The notes: generated by a model from the sequence alone, not told the origin. A DNA stretch of 44,557 bases from Promethearchaeota archaeon (GCA_011364925.1 RDOA01000007.1:70936-115492); one strand, 5' to 3'. Shown: positions 9,230 to 18,196, counted from the first letter of the stretch. Made by a program: numbers and translations.

Positions 9230-12115
9230 TTAGAATATCAACCCTTTCGATCTGGCAATATATTTAAAAATTTCTATCCCTAACAAACCCGGCAGTGCCA
9301 AAGCAATACAGATTAACCAATCTGTTCCACTAAGAAACAGGAAATTAATTTGAAGGTTTAGTCCAAATTGGTCGTTTATATAGTAATTTACTGGTTGTGA
9401 AAACGATACGAAAAGTACTTGTAAAGCAAGAGTGAACACGCAAATTAAAAAAAGCGCAGGACTAAATTCTTTTGTAATACTTTTAAATAAGTTTTTATTA
9501 GGACGCCGAATACTCCAGATAAACATAGTTTCAAGAATGTAAAGCGTTGTAACAAACATCGTTCTTGCTTTTTGCGCCAATAGTTCGGCAGGTGTAGAAC
9601 CAAATGGTATATAACTAAGACCAGGATTTAGATTCCATTCGTTTAAGGGGATCATTCCTCCTAAGGTTAATTGTAGTGCTAAGACTAGTCCAATACCCAT
9701 TAAAATTGCATGGATTACCAAAAGTATCCACATATTCTTATTTAACAGTTGTTCTCCGTTTCTGGGGGGTTCTTTCATTACATCTTTGGGATGTTTATCA
9801 ATTACTAAAGCCAAAGCGGGTAGAGAATGCACAATCCCATAAATGTAAATATGTTGCCACTCGGAACTAAAAAGTTGAAATAATGGAACGAATTCATAGG
9901 AAAAGAAAATGACAGATTCCATTAAATTTAAACAAATAAAAAAGTAAATTATTGTGCGAATTCTCGAAAATAAGCCACGCCCGATTTTTACACCCCTTAC
10001 GATAGATGTAAAATTGTCATCGCTTATGACCATATCCGCAGTTTCCTTAGCAACGTCAGTTCCAGTTATACCCATAGCTATTCCTGCATTTGCTAGTTTC
10101 AAAGCTAATGAGTCGTTAATGCCATCACCAGTCATAGCACAAATACGATTCTTTGATTGGTATCTTTTTACTATTACTTCTTTATCAGAAGGATTCACTC
10201 GAGCAAAAACTGACACCTTTTCGAAATTTTCACCACTTAGATCCTTAATTTCGTTACCCTCTACAACTAAATCTCCTTCTTTATAAATTCGCATCTGGGA
10301 GGCAATCGTTTTTGCTGTAGCAGGGTGATCCCCGGTGATCATTGCAATTTTAATGCCAGCAGATTCAGCTTCTTCAACTGATTCTCTAACTCCAATTCTT
10401 GGTGGGTCAAGTATCGAAACATACCCCAAGAAAACAATTTGATTTTCAATATCTGTTCTGACGAACTCTTGATTATTCTTAATTTTTCTATAACCAATAG
10501 CTAACGTTCTATACCCTTGGTTTGCTCGTATTTGAATATTTCCAATTATGGAGGTTCTAAGTTTTTCAGTTAACGGTTCTTCCGCTCCATTTATTTCAAT
10601 TTGAGTGCTTATATCTAAGATTCTCTCGGGAGCTCCTTTCGAGAACGCTAAAAACTCAGAGTCATTTTCGTTAAGCTTACATACAGTTGTCATTCGTTTA
10701 AGATCAGAATTGAATGAGAATTCCTTGGAAAGAGTATACTGCTTTTTCAAATCGTAAGGAAGAAATCCTGCCTTCTCTGCTAACACGAGCAATGAAGCCT
10801 CTGTTGGGGAGCCTAAAGCTTTTCTTACGGCTAATTCTTTCGATTCTTTTAGTCGTACTTTTACGTCTTCATATACTAATTTAGCAGTGTTATTTAACAC
10901 GCTTGATTCTATAAATTTTATAAAAGTTGGATTTTCCTTTAATTCTGTAGCTTTTCCGTTCTCTTGTATCATCCCTTCGGGATCATAACCCGAACCTGAA
11001 ACATGGTATTCTTTATTGTTTATCCAAAACATCTCGACAGTCATTTCGTTCTTAGTAATAGTTCCCGTTTTATCTGAACAAATCACAGATACTCTTCCAA
11101 GGGATTCTATTGCGGACAAATTTTTAATGATAACTCCGCTCTGAGCCATATTTAGTACCCCAGTAACAAGCACGAGGGTAGTTAATAGCGGTAAATTGAT
11201 AGGCATAATTCCCATCGATCTTAAAATAGATGATATAACCGCTTCTCTAATGTGTTCGCCAACAAATAATCCTTCTAACCCTAAAACTGCAAACTTATAC
11301 GCGATTAACGCAATTAGATAAAGGATAACTATTGTTCCTAAGATGTAACCTAATCGATTCAGCTTTCTTGTGAGTGGAATTTCCTCTATGCTTCCCATTT
11401 CGTTTAATTGGTTCGAAATTTTCCCGATTTCGGTATCAAGTCCCGTCCCGGTGACTAACGCTTTCGCTCTCCCCGTATGTACATAAGTTCCCATAAATAC
11501 CATATTAATTTGCTTTTGAATGGATAAGTCTTTTTCTTCTAGTAGTTCAGTACTTTTTTCCGCTGGTTCACTTTCTCCAGTAAGAGGTGCTTCATCAACC
11601 GATAGATTCGTTAACTCGATAATTCTCGCATCTGCGCCAATTTTATCGCCTTGATCTAATAGAATGATATCTCCTGGAACGAGTTCTTTTGAAGGAATCT
11701 CAAATTGAATCCCATCTCGTAACACAACGGTTTTCAAAGCGGCAATTTGTCTGAGGGCTTCTAACGCTTTTCGAGCCCGATATTGTTGGGTAATAACTGT
11801 AATTGAATTTATAATTACTACGGTAAAAGTGATGATAGTAGAAGTTCGATCTCCGAGTAGCACAACAATACTCCCTGAAACTATCAATATTATTATTAAG
11901 AAATTAAAAATTGGTGCGAGGTATATTTTCCATAATGATTTTCTAATTTTCGGCAATTCATTGAAGCCATACTTTTGAATTCTGCCTTCAATTTCTGATT
12001 CTTTCAATCCTTCGTTAGGACTGGTTTTGAATTGAGTGAGTAATTCGTCTAACGGCGTGAAGTAAGCTTGATTAGAAGGGTGTTGGGTTTGATTCATAGG
12101 AAGATCTACTTTCAA
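9230..12115 (-). CDS. P-type cation-transporting ATPase (paralogue 2)
   Basis: A 961-residue pump sharing the architecture of its neighbour and clearly a paralogue. TGES is at 179-182, the phosphorylated aspartate is D348 in CSDKTGT, and TGDGIND is at 662-668. M4 reads P-I-N-L-P (305-309), M5 has N730-x-x-E733, and M6 has His763 at the SERCA Asp800 position, so the odd site residues are the same in both copies. The farthest in-frame start is TTG at 12115; an ATG at 12097 would remove six residues and may be the true start. The two genes probably arose by tandem duplication and may act together or in different conditions. The ion is unknown. Confidence 0.94.
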   Translation of the reverse strand: MKVDLPMNQTQHPSNQAYFTPLDELLTQFKTSPNEGLKESEIEGRIQKYGFNELPKIRKSLWKIYLAPIFNFLIIILIVSGSIVVLLGDRTSTIITFTVVIINSITVITQQYRARKALEALRQIAALKTVVLRDGIQFEIPSKELVPGDIILLDQGDKIGADARIIELTNLSVDEAPLTGESEPAEKSTELLEEKDLSIQKQINMVFMGTYVHTGRAKALVTGTGLDTEIGKISNQLNEMGSIEEIPLTRKLNRLGYILGTIVILYLIALIAYKFAVLGLEGLFVGEHIREAVISSILRSMGIMPINLPLLTTLVLVTGVLNMAQSGVIIKNLSAIESLGRVSVICSDKTGTITKNEMTVEMFWINNKEYHVSGSGYDPEGMIQENGKATELKENPTFIKFIESSVLNNTAKLVYEDVKVRLKESKELAVRKALGSPTEASLLVLAEKAGFLPYDLKKQYTLSKEFSFNSDLKRMTTVCKLNENDSEFLAFSKGAPERILDISTQIEINGAEEPLTEKLRTSIIGNIQIRANQGYRTLAIGYRKIKNNQEFVRTDIENQIVFLGYVSILDPPRIGVRESVEEAESAGIKIAMITGDHPATAKTIASQMRIYKEGDLVVEGNEIKDLSGENFEKVSVFARVNPSDKEVIVKRYQSKNRICAMTGDGINDSLALKLANAGIAMGITGTDVAKETADMVISDDNFTSIVRGVKIGRGLFSRIRTIIYFFICLNLMESVIFFSYEFVPLFQLFSSEWQHIYIYGIVHSLPALALVIDKHPKDVMKEPPRNGEQLLNKNMWILLVIHAILMGIGLVLALQLTLGGMIPLNEWNLNPGLSYIPFGSTPAELLAQKARTMFVTTLYILETMFIWSIRRPNKNLFKSITKEFSPALFLICVFTLALQVLFVSFSQPVNYYINDQFGLNLQINFLFLSGTDWLICIALALPGLLGIEIFKYIARSKGLIF

Positions 12116-12201
12116 AATGAAGTGTTTTATATACTAATGAATGGTGAATTTATATTTTTAATTATGTGTCCATTCCTCTTTTTATGTAGGAATTTTAAGA
12201 A

Positions 12202-13164
12202 TTAGATGCTAAATTCTTGAGGATCTCCTAAGATGCTTACTAAGATGTGATACTTTTTCCTAATGGTGGTACTTGAAAATCTACTAGTTTGTTCGACGAT
12301 ACTTTGGGTAAATATTTTGCGGTTTTCAAGCGTTTGTCCTATGTAATAGATTAGTCCGGCTGTGAAAGCTTTGTAATTTAAATTTTGGATGTCTTCATAC
12401 GGGATTATTCTTAAAATTTTATCGGCAGTTAGTTGCATTTCCATTTTTAAATTCGTATAATCTTGTTCGTTTTGAAAATATTGTTTTACTCGTTCGAATT
12501 GAATGTTGTTTAAATCTTTTTGAAAGAGAATTTTAATTTTTTTCTTGATTTCTTGTTCTAAGTTTTCAAGGTTATTATACAATTTTAATCTCTTATCCGT
12601 TCTCATCAATTTTAACATCGCGTTGTTAAGCATTTTCTTATTTATTTTGTGTCCAAGTTCTTTAGCAGCGTTTATGAAATCTTCAACTCTTACATTTGTA
12701 GTTTCTTTTATTTCCATCCATATAATCGCTAAAAAGATGATAACCATGTTTTCGTAGGTTTGACGATGGTGCCTATTATACCGCAAATATTTTTCCTTTA
12801 TTTCGGAGTATTTTATGTTATCAATATTCATTCCAATACCATAGCTTTTAAGCATGCTTATCGTTTTTTTTTGTTCTGTAAAGCTAGTTTGAGAGTCTTG
12901 GAACCACTTGTTTAATGTTTTTAACTGTTCGTATCGTTTTCTTGTCTCAGGATCTTGAATTGCTTTAGAATCGCCTATTCTGATCTTTCTTTCGTAATCT
13001 AATTGCGAATCTGAATAAAATTCTGGAATAGGAGCTCTTTCAAAAGCGATTTGGTCTGTCTCAGTTAACCCACAATCTTGACAAACAAAAAAACCACCTT
13101 CTTGTTTCACATTTTTATGCTCGCATTCAATATAATCTAACGAGTCTTTATTATTTTCATTCAA
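12202..13164 (-). CDS. Divergent transcription initiation factor B (TFIIB-like)
   Basis: A 320-residue TFB-like protein. The N-terminal zinc ribbon is C14-x-H ... C28-x-x-C31-G, the CxH variant seen in some archaeal TFBs. The linker shows no recognisable canonical B-reader, and the two all-alpha cyclin-like regions (about 70-200 and 210-318) are highly divergent; the second ends with FSSTTIRKKYHIL, matching the end of cyclin repeats. TFBs recruit RNA polymerase to TATA/BRE promoters, and paralogues often act as alternative factors. The start is TTG, preceded by GAAAGGT, with no in-frame ATG nearby. A more conventional TFB lies 830 bases away on the same strand. The family is fairly sure; the degree of divergence leaves room for a specialised role. 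Confidence 0.75.
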   Translation of the reverse strand: MNENNKDSLDYIECEHKNVKQEGGFFVCQDCGLTETDQIAFERAPIPEFYSDSQLDYERKIRIGDSKAIQDPETRKRYEQLKTLNKWFQDSQTSFTEQKKTISMLKSYGIGMNIDNIKYSEIKEKYLRYNRHHRQTYENMVIIFLAIIWMEIKETTNVRVEDFINAAKELGHKINKKMLNNAMLKLMRTDKRLKLYNNLENLEQEIKKKIKILFQKDLNNIQFERVKQYFQNEQDYTNLKMEMQLTADKILRIIPYEDIQNLNYKAFTAGLIYYIGQTLENRKIFTQSIVEQTSRFSSTTIRKKYHILVSILGDPQEFSI

Positions 13165-13337
13165 GTACCTTTCAATTATTTGTATAGTTATTTTCGCAAT
13201 TGAATCAAAAAAAATAGGAGTTTCTAATTTAATAACTTTAATTTTAAATAAAAAACCATCAAATTAAATATTATATAAAAGATTCTTCAATGAATATAGA
13301 ATAATAATTTTTTTTAGGAATACCGAGTTGATAAAAG

Positions 13338-13907
13338 TTGGAAAGAAAAGCCGTTCTTAAGTGGTTGAAATTTTTTAGTATTATCTTTGTTCTGCTTTCT
13401 GTAGTCGAACTCCTTGATTTAATATTATTCAGCACTATTATCAATCTAAATTTAGATGGAACTTCGTATACTGTTGCAAATGTAATCTTTCAATCTGGCT
13501 TTATGGCAGTTCACGCCACGCTTTTATGGGTCTTTTTATTATTCGTTATTTGTGCTTATATTGCTATATCTTTTTCAATATTCACTATCGCTAAAAAAGA
13601 CTCCATTGAAAATCATACTCTTGCTAAATTTTTACTATTGATTGGATTATTTCTCATAATTGGTGGGTTTATAAAAACAAATTTTATGACACTATTAGGT
13701 AATAGCCATATCAATACAGGCATTACAACCACTACCCTTCAAAATGCGCTATATAATCCCGCTATTACTCCATTATTTGGAGCGATAATGTGGATCTATT
13801 TTACGGTGGTTGTAAGCTTTTTCTTGTTTTCTGGATTGGTCTTTGGAGGAGTAGGTCTTAGATGGATGCTTATTATTCAAGAAGAAAAAAAACACAATCA
13901 AATTTAA
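13338..13907 (+). CDS. Small multi-pass membrane protein of unknown function
   Basis: The 189-residue protein has four strong hydrophobic segments at about 10-32, 55-82, 95-115 and 150-178, with short polar loops and a basic C-terminus. I do not recognise a family. The TTG at 13338 is the first possible start after an in-frame TAA at 13332. The gene sits alone on the plus strand between two TFB genes transcribed the other way. Clean hydrophobic periodicity and length support real coding; nothing indicates substrate or role. Confidence 0.6.
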   Translation: MERKAVLKWLKFFSIIFVLLSVVELLDLILFSTIINLNLDGTSYTVANVIFQSGFMAVHATLLWVFLLFVICAYIAISFSIFTIAKKDSIENHTLAKFLLLIGLFLIIGGFIKTNFMTLLGNSHINTGITTTTLQNALYNPAITPLFGAIMWIYFTVVVSFFLFSGLVFGGVGLRWMLIIQEEKKHNQI

Positions 13908-13992
13908 AATCTGACTTTTAGTTCTTTCATTTAGGCAGATAACAAAAAATAAAACAAAAAAAGAAAAATGAAATGACCATTTATTGATCAAT

Positions 13993-14928
13993 CTAAAGTC
14001 TAGATTTAATTTGTTTTGCCCTAGATCTTAGTGTTACTTCTGTAATCTTGGCAACATCTGCTACAAGAGATTGCGTTTTTCGAATCGAACCATCTTTCGC
14101 TGCAATGTAAATACATGCTGCAGCTAATCCTTTTGGATCTTTTCCTGTTCGCGCTAACCCGTTCTGAGACGCAGTTCTTAACATGTCGATCGCTTTCTTC
14201 TGAACATTCATTGGAAGGTTTAATTCGTTCCCAAACCTAAAAACTAAACTTTCAGCGGTAATAGGCTGATATCGCAAACCTAACTGAGGCAAAACCTCTC
14301 TTATAATCATAGCTAAACTTCTATGGACAGTTCTCCTAGGAGTTAAAGAAGCTTCACATACCTCATCTAATAATCGTGGGAAATCGTGAACCCTAATCGC
14401 AGCGTATAAAGATCCTGCAATAAAGCCATTAATTGATCTTCCCATGGTTAACTTCTTTTTAGCAACAATACTATATACTTTCCAGGCTGTTTCTGAAATG
14501 TATTCAGGAATGTTTAACTTTGAAGTTAACATTTTTAATTTGGGTTTAGCTTCCCAAAAGTTCCTTTCTATACTTGAAATTAACGAGTTTTGAATTTTTG
14601 ATAGACGTGAAAATAATGCTTGGTCTTTTGGACCTATTGATTTACCTTTCGAATCGGTCTTTGTAGTTGGGAGCATTGTCCTTGGGCCAAAATCTCTCCA
14701 TCTTGGTTCTGTTCGGCGACGATTCTGAATCTCCTCAATAGTGTAAGCTCTCCTTTCATTTCCTACAAACGTTCGATCCGCAATCATACCGCAATTTAAG
14801 CAAACTTCATTACCATCGCGTTCTTCGATGTTAGGATTAGAGCAACAATCAACAAGTTTAGCAGACGGTAAACTGTCTTGATCAATATGGTTACTTTTGA
14901 TAAGATCACGGTAATTACTATTCATCAT
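13993..14928 (-). CDS. tfb: Transcription initiation factor B (TFB)
   Basis: A 311-residue general transcription factor that bridges TBP-bound promoter DNA and RNA polymerase. The zinc ribbon uses C28/C29 with C43-x-x-C46-G. The B-reader/linker region around 60-100 contains EPRWRDFG and TMLPTTKTDSKGKSIG, in the usual place though somewhat divergent. Two cyclin repeats follow: the first includes MGRSINGFIAGSLYAAIR, the second GLARTGKDPKGLAAACIYIAA. Two consecutive ATG codons (14928 and 14925) can serve as start. The upstream region holds an inverted repeat (14993-15023) that may regulate it. This is probably one of several TFBs in the genome. Confidence 0.93.
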   Translation of the reverse strand: MMNSNYRDLIKSNHIDQDSLPSAKLVDCCSNPNIEERDGNEVCLNCGMIADRTFVGNERRAYTIEEIQNRRRTEPRWRDFGPRTMLPTTKTDSKGKSIGPKDQALFSRLSKIQNSLISSIERNFWEAKPKLKMLTSKLNIPEYISETAWKVYSIVAKKKLTMGRSINGFIAGSLYAAIRVHDFPRLLDEVCEASLTPRRTVHRSLAMIIREVLPQLGLRYQPITAESLVFRFGNELNLPMNVQKKAIDMLRTASQNGLARTGKDPKGLAAACIYIAAKDGSIRKTQSLVADVAKITEVTLRSRAKQIKSRL

Positions 14929-14992
14929 GCATCACAAAAAATGTATTTTTACATAGTGTCATCTAAAAATAAAATTCTATAAGAAATTAGAT

Positions 14993-15023
14993 GATATTAC
15001 GAGTTTAATAACGTAATAATATC
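14993..15023. promoter_or_regulatory. Inverted repeat in the divergent tfb/nitroreductase intergenic region
   Basis: The arms GATATTACG (14993-15001) and CGTAATAATATC (15012-15023) are complementary, with a 10-base spacer and one 3-base bulge. It lies 64 bases from the tfb start. Such symmetry is typical of a dimeric regulator's operator, though an RNA hairpin is possible. No TATA assignment is certain; a TTTATAAA at about 15043-15050 could be a plus-strand TATA box. Confidence 0.35.
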
Positions 15024-15086
15024 CTTATATCCAAGCTGCATTTATAAATCTTTGTCTCAAAAATCATAACACTCAAGAGAGGGGGA

Positions 15087-15158
15087 ATGAAGTGGGACTT
15101 AGATAATGGGATTTTGCACGCCTCTGTCAATATTTTACGAAAAACCGTAAGGTTTTAG
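15087..15158 (+). CDS. Possible 23-residue leader peptide
   Basis: ATG at 15087 follows a purine-rich AGAGAGGGGG (15076-15085) and opens a frame of 23 codons (starting MKWDLDNG) that stops at TAG 15156-15158. The gap to the nitroreductase start is 52 bases. The segment is visibly more GC-rich than its surroundings, and a TATA-like TTTATAAA lies at about 15043. The last codons run through a perfect hairpin (15141-15156). It could be a leader peptide, a small protein or just part of a structured leader. The ribosome-binding site is rather close to the ATG. Low confidence. Confidence 0.25.
   Translation: MKWDLDNGILHASVNILRKTVRF
15141..15156 (+). other. Perfect 6-bp hairpin with GTAA loop
   Basis: AAAACC-GTAA-GGTTTT forms a perfect six-pair stem closed by a GNRA-type tetraloop in the leader of the nitroreductase gene. 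AGAGG (15078-15082 region) and CCTCT (15121-15125) could make a second stem around it. It may be part of a folded 5' leader. Confidence 0.35.
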
Positions 15159-15210
15159 ATGTATCGCCTTCTAATTATAAATAAAAAATTTTGTCGTTCT
15201 GGTTTAGAAA

Positions 15211-15726
15211 ATGGAATTTTACGATGTTATAAGAAAACGAAGAAGTTATAGAGCTTATAGGGCTGAGATGCCAGAAGAAGAAAAGGTAAACCGAATTTTA
15301 AACGCTGCCCGGCTTGCTCCGACGTGGGCTAATATGCAAGGCATGCATTATATTGTCGTTAAAGACCCCGAAACTGTAAAGCGCGTATGGAAGGGAGTGG
15401 GGCAAAGCCAAAAATTTGTCGAGGCTCCTATGTTTATTGTCGGTGTAATTTCTGAATCCGATTCTGGAAAAAATTCTAGTGGGTTAGAATGTTTCCCTTT
15501 AGATTGCGGGATTTGTTTTGAACATTTAATTTTAGCGGCTACGGCTGAAGGTTTAGCCACCTGTTGGATTGGTTGGTTTAACGAGACAAAAGTAAAGGAA
15601 GTGCTTGAAATACCGAAGAAGTATAGAGTTCTCGCATTAACACCACTAGGGTATCCTGTTAGAGAAAAAGGAGAAGTAGTAGATCGAAAACCCATCGAAG
15701 AAATTGTGCATTATAATAAGTTTTAA
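15211..15726 (+). CDS. Nitroreductase-family flavoprotein
   Basis: A 171-residue FMN-dependent oxidoreductase of the nitroreductase fold, in the short form common in archaea and anaerobes. The N-terminal FMN-phosphate-binding motif is RKRRSYRAYR, followed by ARLAPTWANMQ (flavin contact). AATAEGLATCWIGWF marks the helix that packs at the dimer interface, and the C-terminus contains TPLGYPV. Members reduce nitro compounds, quinones or unsaturated substrates with NAD(P)H, or act as partners to other redox enzymes. It stands 64 bases upstream of the AOR-family gene on the same strand, which suggests co-transcription. The natural substrate is unknown. Confidence 0.92.
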   Translation: MEFYDVIRKRRSYRAYRAEMPEEEKVNRILNAARLAPTWANMQGMHYIVVKDPETVKRVWKGVGQSQKFVEAPMFIVGVISESDSGKNSSGLECFPLDCGICFEHLILAATAEGLATCWIGWFNETKVKEVLEIPKKYRVLALTPLGYPVREKGEVVDRKPIEEIVHYNKF

Positions 15727-15790
15727 TTTTTCTTAAGCTCCTATTTCATGATGAAGTAAAAATCAAATAATTTCTAATTTTATTCTAATT

Positions 15791-17512
15791 ATGAAGATTG
15801 TAAGAATCAATGTTAAAACGCTTAAGATTAATTATGAAGAAATACCAAGCAATTCAAAATACTATTTGTTAGGTGCTCGGGGGTTAACTTCACAAATTGT
15901 TTTAGATGAAGTCCCTCCCAAATGTAACCCATTTGGACCAGAAAACAAGCTTATTTTGGCAAACGGGCTACTCACAGGAAGTCCCTTTCCCAATTCTGGA
16001 AGAAGCTCAATAGGAAGCAAAAGTCCTTTAACTAATGGGATCAAAGAGGCTAATGTAGGTGGTAGACCTTCACTCATGCTGGCTAAATACGGTATAAGAG
16101 CATTAGTTTTTGAAAACATATCCTCCGAACTAAGAATTCTCTTAGTAAATGAGAGCGGAATAGAGTTATTACCTGGTAATGAATATAAAGGATTAGGAAA
16201 CTACAAGCTACATGAGAAACTAAGAGGAAAGTATGGTGAAAACATTGGAATATATTCTATTGGACCAGCAGGTGAACACAAAATGAAATCAGCAAGCATT
16301 GCTGCGAACGATATGGAAGGGTATCCAAGCAGACAGGCAGCTCGAGGAGGTTTAGGGGCGATTATGGGCGCAAAAGGCATCAAAGCCATAATAATTGTAC
16401 CTACAAAGGAATCAAAAGTAAAAATGCACGATCTGAAGAAGTTTAGAGAAACATCAACTCCGTTTGCTAAAGAATTAGCAGACACTAAGAAAGTATTTTC
16501 TACATTCGGGACGCCCTTAATGATGAGACCTATGAGTGAACGGCAAGGAATTCCTACAAAAAATTTTCGAATGGGCTCCTTTGATAGAATATCCGAAATT
16601 TCAGGTGAAAAATTACACGAACTCGTAATAGCAAGGGGGGGTAAGAAAAATTTAGCTTGTTCTCCCTACTGCGTTATTCGATGTTCTAATCTTGTCGTAG
16701 ATGAAAATGGTGATCATATAACTTCAAGTTTTGAATACGAAACTATGGCTTTGAACGGCGCAAATTTAATGATCGATGATTTAGACAGCTTAGCCCGAAT
16801 TGATCACTTATGTGATGATGTAGGAGTCGATACTATCGAATTTGGTGGAACTATTGGTGTAGCAATGGATTGCGAGAAGATTTCATGGGGTGATGCAAAA
16901 TCTGTTCTTACTATTTTAGACAAGGAAATTCGCAATAATAAAGATATAGGCAGTTTATATGGTAATGGCGTTAAAAATATTGGAGAGAAGCTGGGTGCTA
17001 AGAGAATACCAGTGGTTAAAGGACAAGGTATTTCTGCGTACGACCCAAGAGTTTTTAAAGGAATGGGCGTTACATACGCAACGAGTCCGCAAGGTGCAGA
17101 TCATACGAGTGGGGCCGCTATAGCTGGAAGAGTGGCAAGTCAAATAAAAGATTATGGTGAGTTGACTGAAAACAAAGGTAAGTTGGATTTGTCGTACGAA
17201 TTACAAACCTATACAGCAGTTCTAGATTCGATGGGTTGCTGTTATTTTATAGGTCCGAGTTATGAGAACATGGAGGTTATAGCTTCTGCTATTAATGCTA
17301 TGTATAATTTTAGCTTAACAAGGGAAGATGTCATCAATATCGGGAAGAAGATTATAAAGACCGAAATCGAGTTTAACGAAAAAGCGGGTATTTCAGCTGA
17401 TATGAACGATGTGCCTGAATTTTTAAGAAACGAGCCCTCTGATCCTAGTGATTTAAAATATACTTTCACAAAAGAGGAATTACGCGACTTTTGGAAGAAA
17501 TTAGATCAATGA
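15791..17512 (+). CDS. Aldehyde:ferredoxin oxidoreductase family tungsto/molybdoenzyme
   Basis: A 573-residue cytoplasmic oxidoreductase that should hold a bis-pterin tungsten (or molybdenum) cofactor and one 4Fe-4S cluster, passing electrons to ferredoxin. The family motif ARGGLGAIMGAKGIKAI is at 185-201. The cluster cysteines read C290-x3-C294-x3-C298, not the C-x2-C-x3-C of archetypal AOR, with the distal ligand at C483/C484 (DSMGCCYF). The Cx3C spacing points to a side branch of the family, so the substrate may not be a simple aldehyde. The ATG at 15791 is the first start and the N-terminus aligns with family members. A nitroreductase gene precedes it. Confidence 0.9.
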   Translation: MKIVRINVKTLKINYEEIPSNSKYYLLGARGLTSQIVLDEVPPKCNPFGPENKLILANGLLTGSPFPNSGRSSIGSKSPLTNGIKEANVGGRPSLMLAKYGIRALVFENISSELRILLVNESGIELLPGNEYKGLGNYKLHEKLRGKYGENIGIYSIGPAGEHKMKSASIAANDMEGYPSRQAARGGLGAIMGAKGIKAIIIVPTKESKVKMHDLKKFRETSTPFAKELADTKKVFSTFGTPLMMRPMSERQGIPTKNFRMGSFDRISEISGEKLHELVIARGGKKNLACSPYCVIRCSNLVVDENGDHITSSFEYETMALNGANLMIDDLDSLARIDHLCDDVGVDTIEFGGTIGVAMDCEKISWGDAKSVLTILDKEIRNNKDIGSLYGNGVKNIGEKLGAKRIPVVKGQGISAYDPRVFKGMGVTYATSPQGADHTSGAAIAGRVASQIKDYGELTENKGKLDLSYELQTYTAVLDSMGCCYFIGPSYENMEVIASAINAMYNFSLTREDVINIGKKIIKTEIEFNEKAGISADMNDVPEFLRNEPSDPSDLKYTFTKEELRDFWKKLDQ

Positions 17513-17539
17513 AATGAAATTTTTTAATTAGCGATTCTA

Positions 17540-18079
17540 TTAGATGTAGTTTAATAATCCCTTTTTTCTCATTAAGAATTCTGCAAAGATAATCAGAACT
17601 AACCCAAGGATAAGAGTCGGTGTTATAAAAGCAAGAATTACAATTATTTCTCCTAAATGTAACCATAGAGTAATGTTTAAAATGTAAGAGCCAAGACCGC
17701 TCATTATGAATATTATTTTTCCTTTTTTATATAATGAAAGAGAGAAATGCCAGCAACATATTAATAGAATGTTTGAACATTCAAATAAGGAAAATATGAT
17801 TAGAAGTGAGTTAAGCGTGAAGAACACAATAATATTTATACAGATAATTGCGAGAGAAATTAAGAGTAAAAATATATTGGAGTTTTTAACAAAAAAATCA
17901 CGCTCTATCTTTAACAGAACGCTCAAAGTAAAAGGGAAGAAAATAATAATCAACAAACAATAAAATAGAAACGTATTTTGTGCTAAAATAATAAAGAGGA
18001 TTGATAAAATTATACTTAACATTATTAGAAAAGAGCCTAAGATCCGAAGAAACCCTTCCTTTTTACCATGTATGCTCAT
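17540..18079 (-). CDS. Small multi-pass membrane protein of unknown function
   Basis: The 179-residue protein is almost entirely hydrophobic, with about six predicted helices and basic ends (GKKEG near the start, RKK near the end). No family is recognised. ATG at 18079 is used. It is transcribed against its neighbours, inserted between the AOR-family gene and the flavoprotein gene. Because the region is very AT-rich, hydrophobic frames arise easily, so coding is likely but not certain. Confidence 0.5.
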   Translation of the reverse strand: MSIHGKKEGFLRILGSFLIMLSIILSILFIILAQNTFLFYCLLIIIFFPFTLSVLLKIERDFFVKNSNIFLLLISLAIICINIIVFFTLNSLLIIFSLFECSNILLICCWHFSLSLYKKGKIIFIMSGLGSYILNITLWLHLGEIIVILAFITPTLILGLVLIIFAEFLMRKKGLLNYI

Positions 18080-18196
18080 TTCTAATCATTTTAAAGATAT
18101 TTTAACTCTAAGAAATTATAAATTTAAATAGAAAAAAAAGTATTTTGAATTAACGAATATTTTTGTACGTTGACTAATTTTTGAGTTTTGTGAAAA

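Noticed and set aside
9676-10286. Plus-strand frames opposite P-type ATPase 2
   Set aside because: Antisense of conserved ATPase motifs; no independent support.
15348-17469. Several minus-strand frames opposite the nitroreductase and AOR genes
   Set aside because: They lie wholly inside well-recognised genes and show no family motifs.
17706-17963. 85-codon plus-strand frame opposite the small membrane protein
   Set aside because: The minus-strand frame is longer, begins with ATG and shows clean membrane helices; the plus frame is Lys/Ile/Asn-rich with no motif.
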